The notes: a model not told the origin generated them from the letters alone. Shown: positions 1 through 3,216, counted from the stretch's first letter. The stretch is DNA of 5,969 bases from Candidatus Altarchaeota archaeon (GCA_018221025.1 JAAOXX010000033.1:1-5969), one strand, 5' to 3'. Numbers and translations are program-made.

Positions 1-378
1 CTGCTTTAGTGCCTCGTACAAGTCACCATAGGAGCTCAAGTTTCCTAAAACTACGACCGCGGGAACTTCTTCAATTCCATACTGCGCGATAATTTCAGAT
101 GCGTCTTCATATTCTACATTAGTTATACCTCCAAGTAAAACGTCATTGTCGCTCAAAAACTGAATTGCAGCTTCAAGCTGTGAACACTCAGTACAACTGC
201 TTGCTTTTACATTTATTACTGTAATTTCACTCCTTGTATCTTCAACATCTACTGGTGCCTTTGGTGGCGCAATAAGTTCAAGATACTTATTTCCTGTTAC
301 AATTACATTTCCTGCGGATATTAACACGAGTGACAAGACTCCTATAAGAAACAAGTCTCTGAGTGAAATTTTCATCAT
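1..378 (-). CDS. Membrane-anchored thioredoxin-like protein, 3' end cut by window edge
   Basis: The 126 visible residues show an N-terminal hydrophobic helix (about residues 9-28), probably a signal anchor, then a linker and a thioredoxin-like fold. Cys62 and Cys65 form a CxxC (ASSCTECSQLE) after a beta strand (ITVINVKA), and VPAVVV (about 105-110) matches the cis-proline strand that follows the active site in thioredoxins. The likely role is thiol-disulfide exchange or redox sensing on the outer face of the membrane. The CTEC active site is not a canonical CGPC, so the redox direction cannot be told. The start is the first of two adjacent ATGs (378 and 375); an in-frame TAA lies directly upstream, so no earlier start is possible. 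A CATATAAT box at 399-406 is placed for a leaderless mRNA. The C-terminus lies outside the window. The thioredoxin-like fold is well supported; partner and substrate are unknown. Confidence 0.82.
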   Translation of the reverse strand, partial: MMKISLRDLFLIGVLSLVLISAGNVIVTGNKYLELIAPPKAPVDVEDTRSEITVINVKASSCTECSQLEAAIQFLSDNDVLLGGITNVEYEDASEIIAQYGIEEVPAVVVLGNLSSYGDLYEALKQ

Positions 379-398
379 TTATTGCTTTCATAACGGGC

Positions 399-406
399 AT
401 TATATG
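399..406 (-). promoter_or_regulatory. TATA box of the thioredoxin-like gene
   Basis: CATATAAT on the minus strand, preceded by an A-rich stretch that could act as a BRE. The first T of TATAA is 26 nt before the ATG at 378, predicting initiation at or within a base or two of the start codon (leaderless mRNA). The identical octamer lies at the identical distance from the 75-aa gene (3007-3014). Confidence 0.7.
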
Positions 407-428
407 TTTTTGTAGTCCAGTTTTGATT

Positions 429-474
429 AAACTCCCGACTCGACAGTCCCGCGCACGGGACAAGGGACGAGTTT
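429..474. repeat. GC-rich palindromic element between tRNA-Ser and the thioredoxin-like gene
   Basis: A perfect 6-bp inverted repeat, GTCCCG (446-451) and CGGGAC (456-461) around a 4-nt loop, is nested inside either ACTCG/CGAGT (438-442, 468-472) or AAACTC/GAGTTT (429-434, 469-474). It is clearly GC-richer than its surroundings. It lies downstream of tRNA-Ser and about 30 bp upstream of the thioredoxin-like gene's TATA box, so it could be a trailer structure, a terminator helper or an operator. The sequence does not decide between these. Confidence 0.45.
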
Positions 475-476
475 GT

Positions 477-480
477 AAAA
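477..480 (-). terminator. Short T-run terminator after tRNA-Ser
   Basis: TTTT on the minus strand begins 8 nt after the discriminator base of tRNA-Ser. T-runs of four or more are the usual archaeal termination signal. Four Ts is at the weak end. Confidence 0.35.
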
Positions 481-487
481 GTTTATA

Positions 488-568
488 CGCTGGGAAGGAG
501 ACTCGAACTCCTAATCACATAGTGAACTGGCTTTCAAGGCCAGCGCCTTGCCATTCGGCCATCCCAGC
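488..568 (-). tRNA. tRNA-Ser(UGA)
   Basis: The cloverleaf can be folded by eye. Acceptor arm GCTGGGA pairs with TCCCAGC. The D arm is GCC/GGC. The anticodon stem CTGGC/GCCAG encloses loop CTTGAAA with anticodon UGA. A class II variable arm (CAC TAT GTG) is followed by the T arm AGGAG-TTCGAGT-CTCCT. The discriminator is G73, as expected for serine. No CCA is encoded and there is no intron. The 81-nt length fits a class II tRNA with a short variable arm. It reads UCA and, by wobble, other UCN codons. The 5' flank carries two hairpins resembling those of tRNA-Leu in this window. Confidence 0.96.
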
Positions 569-569
569 A

Positions 570-630
570 CGACTGTAAGCAGTCGACACTTTGTCCGCTT
601 CGCACTCACTACGCTCGGCTCAGCAGGACA
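570..630 (-). repeat. Two-hairpin leader upstream of tRNA-Ser
   Basis: Read on the minus strand, hairpin 1 pairs TGTCC-(T)-GCT (630-622) with AGC-GGACA (599-592), with one bulged base and a 22-nt loop containing GAGCGTAGTGA (616-606). Hairpin 2 pairs CGACTG (585-580) with CAGTCG (575-570) around a 4-nt loop and ends one base before G1 of the tRNA. The tRNA-Leu leader has the same order: GAGCGTAGCGA in the loop of hairpin 1, then GTGTCGACTG opening hairpin 2. With the upstream TATA-like box the leader would be about 65 nt. This is either a tRNA 5'-leader structure or a pair of dispersed palindromic elements. Confidence 0.6.
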
Positions 631-634
631 TTAA

Positions 635-644
635 ACACTAGTGT
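635..644. repeat. 10-bp palindrome ACACTAGTGT
   Basis: A perfect 10-bp palindrome between the tRNA-Ser TATA-like box (654-662) and the predicted transcription start near 633. Its position inside the core promoter would suit a repressor-binding site, but a palindrome of this length could also be chance. Confidence 0.25.
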
Positions 645-653
645 CAAACTTCG

Positions 654-662
654 CTTTTAATG
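654..662 (-). promoter_or_regulatory. TATA-like box for tRNA-Ser
   Basis: CATTAAAAG on the minus strand. The spacing seen elsewhere in the window predicts a start near 633, just before leader hairpin 1, which gives a 5' leader of about 65 nt ahead of tRNA-Ser. It is the only AT-rich box in the right range. Confidence 0.45.
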
Positions 663-673
663 ATTTCCAGAAT

Positions 674-705
674 AAAAAAATAGAAACTTCCCCGCATTCT
701 GCGGG
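674..705 (-). terminator. Stem-loop plus T7 terminator after the Cys-rich microprotein
   Basis: On the minus strand CCCGCA (705-700) pairs perfectly with TGCGGG (696-691) around a 3-nt loop, followed by a T-rich stretch containing seven consecutive Ts (680-674). It starts 8 bases after the microprotein stop codon, so it closes that short unit and could also end readthrough from the ZIP gene. It is the strongest terminator-like structure in the window. Confidence 0.65.
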
Positions 706-713
706 AACAAATT

Positions 714-770
714 TTAACAGCATTTGCCGTCCTTGTCCTTCTCTTTGCTACAGCCGCATGATTTGCACAT
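714..770 (-). CDS. 18-residue Cys-rich microprotein, candidate metal-binding peptide
   Basis: The peptide is MCKSCGCSKEKDKDGKCC: five Cys in 18 residues, as CxxCGC at the extreme N-terminus, a charged Lys/Asp/Glu middle and a CC end. Three signals support a real gene. A TTTATAAG box (791-798) has the first T of TATAA 26 nt before the ATG, as for larger genes here. A stem-loop plus T7 lies just after the stop. The Cys content is very unlikely by chance. HypB GTPases begin with MCxxCGC, where Cys2, Cys5 and Cys7 bind nickel (family knowledge); this peptide has Cys at the same three positions but no GTPase domain. It lies 44 bp behind a ZIP transporter, so I infer binding, buffering or sensing of a divalent metal. 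It could instead be a regulatory leader-type peptide. It is too short for routine gene finders. Confidence 0.6.
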   Translation of the reverse strand: MCKSCGCSKEKDKDGKCC

Positions 771-790
771 ACAAGTACTGTAAATGATTT

Positions 791-798
791 CTTATAAA
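791..798 (-). promoter_or_regulatory. TATA box of the Cys-rich microprotein
   Basis: TTTATAAG on the minus strand, between the ZIP stop codon (815) and the microprotein ATG (770). The spacing predicts a leaderless mRNA, so the peptide can be expressed independently of the ZIP gene. Confidence 0.6.
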
Positions 799-814
799 AC
801 TTACCGGACTGGAA

Positions 815-1558
815 CTAGGGAGTTGTTAACATACTCAGCCCTGTTATTACCAAGACTGCAAAAATTCCAAGTATAAAGCTTATTATTCCGGATTTTGGAT
901 TTTCTTTTATTTTTGCTGCAGGCAACAATTCTTCAATTGCAATATATGTCATAAAACCACCGGCTATTGCCAGAGAACTGCCTAACACAATGGGGTCTGC
1001 ATCTTTCAAGATGAAGAATCCAAATAGGAATCCAGCCACTTGGAATAAAATCGTTCCCGCCACTATCATAAAAGACTTCATTCGGTCTTTGAGGTAACAA
1101 TATAGGGGGATTACTAATGCAATATTTTCAGGAATATCCTGAACCGTCATACTAAGTGCAATGGCCAGGCCCAAAGTAGGATTCACTGCAAATCCAATCC
1201 CAATTACAAGGCCTTCCGGAATATTGTGGAGGGCCATTCCAAGCGACAACATCATCAAATTCTTCTTCATGGAATCACTCTCTTTGCTGAAAAGTTCCGG
1301 GTGTATATGAGGTAAAATCCAATCCACTATTCTGAGAATCAGGATTCCACTCAGGAAAAACAATGCCACTACCGGCACCGTTGCAAACATTAATGCCTCT
1401 GGTATCAGGTTGATAATTGAAATTCCAATCATCATTGCAGCTGCAAATGCCAGAGAGGAGCGGAGCAGGTGTTTGTTTGGCTTTTTAATTAAGCCCAGAA
1501 ACGACCCGAGGGTCTGCCCGGCGAATATCAGGAAAATCATTAGCCAAAAACTGCTCAC
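815..1558 (-). CDS. ZIP-family divalent metal transporter (GufA/BbZIP-like)
   Basis: Inner-membrane transporter for zinc or a similar divalent cation, normally importing. The 247 residues carry about eight hydrophobic segments, the usual ZIP size. TM4 holds HNIPEG (His111, Asn112, Glu115) and TM5 holds QDIPEN (Gln140, Asp141, Glu144). TM6 has IEELLP (Glu209, Glu210), and TM2 has a Met (about 43) where BbZIP contributes a ligand. These cover the binuclear metal site as I recall it from BbZIP. The odd point is PEN for the usual PEG in TM5. The cytoplasmic loop between TM3 and TM4 is short, with only PHIHPE as a His-bearing segment. I chose the GTG at 1558 because CATTTAAG (1579-1586) lies at the window's standard distance; a GTG at 1567 would add three residues. 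The Cys-rich microprotein follows on the same strand and tRNA-Leu is divergent. The metal cannot be read from sequence. Confidence 0.9.
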   Translation of the reverse strand: MSSFWLMIFLIFAGQTLGSFLGLIKKPNKHLLRSSLAFAAAMMIGISIINLIPEALMFATVPVVALFFLSGILILRIVDWILPHIHPELFSKESDSMKKNLMMLSLGMALHNIPEGLVIGIGFAVNPTLGLAIALSMTVQDIPENIALVIPLYCYLKDRMKSFMIVAGTILFQVAGFLFGFFILKDADPIVLGSSLAIAGGFMTYIAIEELLPAAKIKENPKSGIISFILGIFAVLVITGLSMLTTP

Positions 1559-1578
1559 GTTTCTCACTCTATTAACTG

Positions 1579-1586
1579 CTTAAATG
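1579..1586 (-). promoter_or_regulatory. TATA-like box of the ZIP transporter gene
   Basis: CATTTAAG on the minus strand, with the first T of TTTAA 26 nt before the GTG at 1558. This spacing favours 1558 over the GTG at 1567. It lies about 12 bp from a box facing the other way for tRNA-Leu, so the region is a compact divergent promoter. Confidence 0.5.
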
Positions 1587-1597
1587 TATTCCCTCTT

Positions 1598-1608
1598 TTT
1601 TAAAAATA
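1598..1608 (+). promoter_or_regulatory. Candidate TATA box for tRNA-Leu
   Basis: TTTTAAAAATA. Using the usual spacing, transcription would start near 1627 and give a leader of about 70 nt containing both hairpins, similar to the leader predicted for tRNA-Ser. A weaker alternative is GATTAAAG (1631-1638), which would start inside hairpin 1. Confidence 0.4.
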
Positions 1609-1647
1609 CAAAATGTTGATTATTACCATTGATTAAAGTCCTTGCCT

Positions 1648-1697
1648 GTGCCGGTGAGCGTAGCGAACTGGCACTCGGTGTCGACTGGCGTCAGTCG
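1648..1697 (+). repeat. Two-hairpin leader upstream of tRNA-Leu
   Basis: Hairpin 1 pairs GTGCCGGT (1648-1655) with ACTGGCAC (1667-1674), 8 bp with one G-U pair, around the 11-nt loop GAGCGTAGCGA. Hairpin 2 pairs CGACTG (1682-1687) with CAGTCG (1692-1697) around a 4-nt loop; its last G is G1 of the mature tRNA, so the closing pair competes with the acceptor stem. The order of elements, the loop motif and the first arm of hairpin 2 match the tRNA-Ser leader on the other strand, while the hairpin 1 stems differ in sequence. That suggests conserved architecture. Confidence 0.6.
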
Positions 1698-1781
1698 CGG
1701 GGGTGGCAGAGTCTGGTCAAATGCGCAGGACTTAGGATCCTGTTCCAAGTGGATACATGAGTTCAAATCTCATCCCCCGCA
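1697..1781 (+). tRNA. tRNA-Leu(UAG)
   Basis: Acceptor GCGGGGG pairs with CCCCCGC, discriminator A73. The D arm is GCA/TGC. Anticodon stem CAGGA/TCCTG encloses loop CTTAGGA with anticodon UAG. A class II variable arm (TCC AAGT GGA) is followed by T arm ATGAG-TTCAAAT-CTCAT. Length is 85 nt with no intron and no encoded CCA. It decodes CUA and, by wobble, other CUN codons. It is preceded by a structured leader and followed by a T5 terminator. Confidence 0.97.
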
Positions 1782-1787
1782 TACAAC

Positions 1788-1792
1788 TTTTT
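1788..1792 (+). terminator. T5 terminator after tRNA-Leu
   Basis: TTTTT begins 6 nt after the discriminator base of tRNA-Leu, a typical archaeal tRNA termination signal. Confidence 0.5.
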
Positions 1793-1796
1793 CAAG

Positions 1797-1841
1797 AAGT
1801 AAATCGAACCCACAAGATATGCAGTGACAACTAATTTACTT
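1797..1841. repeat. Inverted repeat between convergent tRNA-Leu and the 95-aa gene
   Basis: AAGTAAAT (1797-1804) and ATTTACTT (1834-1841) are perfect 8-bp inverted repeats separated by 29 bp. They lie in the gap between two converging units and could support bidirectional termination. The AT-rich content and long loop make chance a real alternative. Confidence 0.3.
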
Positions 1842-1843
1842 TT

Positions 1844-2131
1844 CTATTTTTTTACTTTGCTCACAATGTCATGGTCAATGTAATTATACGTCAGAGTTCC
1901 CAACAAACTTTCTACTTGATAAACTTTCTGAACTTTTCTATGAGTGGCACTTCCATCTTGAGGGGTTTGTCCATCTTTATCCACCTTACTAACGAGAAGG
2001 CGTGTGTAGGTTCCCTCTTTTCCATAAATTGTACCATGCCCAAAACCAGTTATTGCAGTGTACCCCATTTTCTCCAATTCGTCAGGAGTACCAATATATC
2101 CTTGTTTTGGCTCATTCATGTCTTCTGCCAT
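1844..2131 (-). CDS. Unrecognised 95-aa protein
   Basis: I do not recognise this protein. It has no signal peptide or membrane segment and no cysteine. The composition suggests a small soluble fold: YIGTPDELEKMGY (about 12-24) looks like a turn plus a short helix, the Gly-rich GFGHGTIYGKEG follows (29-40), then strand-like TYTRLLVSKV (41-50), and a second half with alternating hydrophobics (VQKVYQVESLLGTLTYNYI, about 67-85). The C-terminus is lysine-rich. The ATG start is supported by a TATAAAA box whose first T is 28 nt upstream, giving a leaderless mRNA. A perfect palindrome overlaps that box, so the gene may be regulated. It is converging with tRNA-Leu and has its own promoter separate from the membrane-protein gene upstream. 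Confidence 0.75.
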   Translation of the reverse strand: MAEDMNEPKQGYIGTPDELEKMGYTAITGFGHGTIYGKEGTYTRLLVSKVDKDGQTPQDGSATHRKVQKVYQVESLLGTLTYNYIDHDIVSKVKK

Positions 2132-2145
2132 AATTCTTTAACGAC

Positions 2146-2160
2146 AAACCGGTTTTATAG
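2146..2160 (-). promoter_or_regulatory. TATA box of the 95-aa gene with overlapping operator-like palindrome
   Basis: CTATAAAA (2160-2153, minus strand) is the TATA box. The perfect palindrome AAACCGGTTT (2146-2155) overlaps it by three bases, and another GGTTT half-site lies at 2160-2164. A dimeric regulator bound there would sit between the TATA box and the start site and block initiation. The box is well placed; the operator role is inference. Confidence 0.5.
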
Positions 2161-2235
2161 GTTTGCTGTTTGGGTGAATCATCTAATATTCGCCTAATTC
2201 ACTTAAACTAACTCTGATTCTATTGTCAAAGTCCG

Positions 2236-2240
2236 AAAAA
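2236..2240 (-). terminator. T5 terminator after the small membrane protein gene
   Basis: TTTTT on the minus strand, 13 nt past the TGA stop of the membrane-protein gene. This would end the proposed tRNA-Pro/membrane-protein transcript before the promoter of the 95-aa gene. Confidence 0.4.
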
Positions 2241-2253
2241 CACTTCACACAAT

Positions 2254-2607
2254 TCACAAATGGATATGCGCGGGTTTATTCCACCTCAAAACAAAGTATA
2301 AAATGACTAGCCCCCACGCCATGCTTACAGTCATAAGGTACCCTGAAATAAATGAGGCTATTACTGCGACTATACCTATCGTTCCGCACCTCTCATATGT
2401 TTTTGATAAAGCAAAAAGTCCAAAAACTAAGGAACTGCAAAAGTAAACGGAGTTGGCGAGTCCCCCTGTACCTAAGTCAATCACCACTCTAATAATCGCG
2501 TTCTCTTGGTCAACCCAAAAACCAGCAAAAATTCCGCTGAAAACTGCACTGAGTATTTGGTGGATTATTGACTGTTTCCCCTTCTTGGAAGTTCCACTCT
2601 GAGCCAT
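2254..2607 (-). CDS. Unrecognised small membrane protein, 117 aa
   Basis: I do not recognise this protein. It has a short, basic, polar N-terminus (SGTSKKGKQ) followed by hydrophobic segments at about 15-32, 52-69, 76-92 and 94-108, so three or four membrane helices. The second connecting loop carries Tyr-Glu-Arg-Cys (71-74), and the C-terminus is short and basic (RWNKPAHIHL). There are no recognisable catalytic motifs. I chose the ATG at 2607 because GAGGG lies 6 nt upstream, a good archaeal SD. An ATG at 2628 would add seven residues but has no SD, and longer readings run into tRNA-Pro. No TATA box fits because the tRNA occupies that space, so the gene is probably co-transcribed with tRNA-Pro, whose 3' end is only 25 bp upstream. 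Confidence 0.75.
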   Translation of the reverse strand: MAQSGTSKKGKQSIIHQILSAVFSGIFAGFWVDQENAIIRVVIDLGTGGLANSVYFCSSLVFGLFALSKTYERCGTIGIVAVIASFISGYLMTVSMAWGLVILYFVLRWNKPAHIHL

Positions 2608-2613
2608 ATTTTT

Positions 2614-2618
2614 CCCTC
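2614..2618 (-). promoter_or_regulatory. Shine-Dalgarno deciding the membrane-protein start
   Basis: GAGGG on the minus strand, six bases before the ATG at 2607. It is the clearest SD in the window and belongs to the gene that must be translated from inside a longer transcript, as expected where first genes are leaderless. Confidence 0.6.
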
Positions 2619-2632
2619 GTTTGTTCATGATA

Positions 2633-2706
2633 TGGGACCGCGGGGATTTGAACCCCGGACTACCAGCACCCCAGGCTGGCATCATACCAAACTAGATCAC
2701 GGTCCC
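2633..2706 (-). tRNA. tRNA-Pro(GGG)
   Basis: Acceptor GGGACCG pairs with CGGTCCC, discriminator A73. The D arm is ATC/GAT. Anticodon stem CCAGC/GCTGG encloses loop CTGGGGT with anticodon GGG. T arm is CGGGG-TTCAAAT-CCCCG. Length is 74 nt with no intron and no encoded CCA. It reads CCC and CCU. No T-run separates it from the membrane-protein gene, so a tRNA-mRNA precursor is likely. A 9-bp A/T-rich hairpin abuts its 5' end. Confidence 0.97.
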
Positions 2707-2727
2707 AAGCTTTTTCAAAAAAAGCTT
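2707..2727 (-). repeat. Hairpin directly abutting the 5' end of tRNA-Pro
   Basis: On the minus strand AAGCTTTTT (2727-2719) pairs perfectly with AAAAAGCTT (2715-2707) around a 3-nt loop, and the next base is G1 of the tRNA. The TATA box at 2750-2757 predicts a start near 2729, so the 5' leader would be almost exactly this one hairpin. Confidence 0.55.
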
Positions 2728-2730
2728 GAC

Positions 2731-2747
2731 CAAAAACTACGTTTTTG
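2731..2747 (-). terminator. Hairpin with T5 after the 75-aa gene
   Basis: CAAAAAC (2747-2741, minus strand) pairs perfectly with GTTTTTG (2737-2731) around a 3-nt loop. The T5 run in the second arm, about 22 bp past the 75-aa stop codon, could end that transcript. It lies between the tRNA-Pro TATA box and its predicted start, so it may instead be a promoter element. Confidence 0.4.
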
Positions 2748-2749
2748 TA

Positions 2750-2757
2750 TTTTATAA
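2750..2757 (-). promoter_or_regulatory. TATA box for tRNA-Pro
   Basis: TTATAAAA on the minus strand, immediately after the stop codon of the 75-aa gene (2759). It is a strong archaeal box predicting initiation around 2727-2729, at the foot of the leader hairpin. It would drive tRNA-Pro and the membrane-protein gene behind it. Confidence 0.6.
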
Positions 2758-2758
2758 T

Positions 2759-2986
2759 TTAACTGCTTTGCAGGATATCTTCGAGTTTTTCGTCAACTTT
2801 GTCTTCTTTCTTTTCTGCTGGTTCGTCTAGCTTGACTCCTAATTCTCCTAAAGACTTAATGTGTGCGCCTATTAGTTGGTTTACTATGTCAATTATTCTC
2901 GATAGTTCTTGCCTTTCCTTAATTAATGTGGTGAGTGCGCCTTTGTGGAATCCTATCTGTTCATCCTTACTCATTTGTTCCGTCAT
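2759..2986 (-). CDS. Unrecognised small helical protein, 75 aa
   Basis: I cannot name this protein. It is soluble, with no Cys and no membrane segment. Residues 7-50 look like two long amphipathic helices (KDEQIGFHKGALTTLIKERQ, then ELSRIIDIVNQLIGAHIKSL), ending in GELGVKL. A highly charged, probably flexible tail follows (EPAEKKEDKVDEKLEDIL), its last part again helical. The shape suggests a helical-hairpin or coiled-coil adaptor that dimerises or binds a partner. I have a weak impression that similar short proteins occur in DPANN genomes, but could not verify it. The ATG at 2986 is chosen because CATATAAT (3007-3014) lies at the standard leaderless distance; a TTG at 3007 would put the start inside the TATA box. 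It is divergent from tRNA-Asp. Confidence 0.75.
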   Translation of the reverse strand: MTEQMSKDEQIGFHKGALTTLIKERQELSRIIDIVNQLIGAHIKSLGELGVKLDEPAEKKEDKVDEKLEDILQSS

Positions 2987-3006
2987 TTTTGAAGAGAACG
3001 CGGTCA

Positions 3007-3014
3007 ATTATATG
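3007..3014 (-). promoter_or_regulatory. TATA box of the 75-aa gene
   Basis: CATATAAT on the minus strand, same octamer and same distance to the ATG as the thioredoxin-like gene. It shares a divergent promoter region with tRNA-Asp. Confidence 0.7.
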
Positions 3015-3032
3015 CCTTACCAACGAAATACT

Positions 3033-3040
3033 TATTAAAT
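3033..3040 (+). promoter_or_regulatory. TATA box for tRNA-Asp
   Basis: TATTAAAT, predicting a transcription start around 3061, only two or three bases before G1. tRNA-Asp would therefore have almost no 5' leader, unlike the other three tRNAs here. Confidence 0.5.
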
Positions 3041-3063
3041 GCATTAATGGTATTAGATTTGTT

Positions 3064-3136
3064 GCCCCGATGGTGTAGTCGGTTATCATACAGGACTGTC
3101 AATCCTGTGACTCGGGTTCGAATCCCGGTCGGGGCG
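3064..3136 (+). tRNA. tRNA-Asp(GUC)
   Basis: Acceptor GCCCCGA pairs with TCGGGGC, discriminator G73 as expected for aspartate. The D arm is GTG/CAT. Anticodon stem CAGGA/TCCTG encloses loop CTGTCAA with anticodon GUC. T arm is TCGGG-TTCGAAT-CCCGG. Length is 73 nt with no intron and no encoded CCA. It reads GAC and GAU. Its T-arm and 3' acceptor strand are partly duplicated directly downstream. Confidence 0.97.
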
Positions 3137-3166
3137 TCCTCCCGGGACGAGTTCCCGGTCGGGGCG
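3137..3166 (+). repeat. Degenerate copy of the tRNA-Asp T-arm and 3' acceptor strand
   Basis: This 30-bp unit repeats the last 30 bp of tRNA-Asp (3107-3136). The final 14 bases are identical (TCCCGGTCGGGGCG at 3123-3136 and 3153-3166), and CGGG of the T-stem is kept in register. Loop positions differ, yet CCGGGA (3142-3147) can still pair with TCCCGG (3153-3158) around a 5-nt loop. The copy thus looks like a T-arm-like hairpin followed by a second acceptor 3' strand that could pair with the tRNA 5' end. It may be a tandem duplication, a decoy fold for 3' processing, or a scar of integration at the tRNA 3' end. Confidence 0.7.
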
Positions 3167-3167
3167 C

Positions 3168-3171
3168 TTTT
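3168..3171 (+). terminator. Short T-run after the tRNA-Asp duplication
   Basis: TTTT directly after the duplicated acceptor strand. It would place the duplication inside the primary tRNA-Asp transcript. Four Ts is a weak signal alone. Confidence 0.35.
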
Positions 3172-3206
3172 AATCAATTGATACCAAACCACTCAATAAT
3201 ACAAGT

Positions 3207-3216
3207 TTTAAATATA
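3207..3216 (+). promoter_or_regulatory. TATA box of the LemA-DUF2207 operon
   Basis: TTTAAATATA, starting 28 nt before the ATG at 3235. It predicts a leaderless mRNA and rules against the upstream TTG at 3178, which would lie before the promoter. Confidence 0.6.

Noticed and set aside
363..578. Open frame on the plus strand across tRNA-Ser
   Set aside because: It overlaps the tRNA gene and the thioredoxin-like start on the opposite strand, and has no promoter or coding-like composition.
1642..1827. Open frame on the plus strand across tRNA-Leu
   Set aside because: It is created by the GC-rich tRNA and its leader hairpins, and does not resemble a protein.
2176..2220. 6-bp inverted repeat GAATCA/TGATTC with ctaat-like repeats between
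   Set aside because: The arms are short, the loop is 33 bp and the region is AT-rich, so chance is sufficient.
2608..2685. Longer N-terminus for the small membrane protein, starting within tRNA-Pro
   Set aside because: The extra residues are translated tRNA sequence. The ATG at 2607 has a good SD.
464..3153. Shared 10-mer GGGACGAGTT at 464-473 and 3144-3153, both next to GC-rich hairpins
   Set aside because: Several 10-base matches are expected by chance within 6 kb. Surrounding bases do not align and the orientation relative to the tRNAs differs.
3123..3166. Possible att site pair at the 3' end of tRNA-Asp (14-bp direct repeats)
   Set aside because: The copies are only 30 bp apart with nothing between them, and there is no integrase or mobile gene in the window. 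A tandem duplication with tRNA-like folding explains it better.
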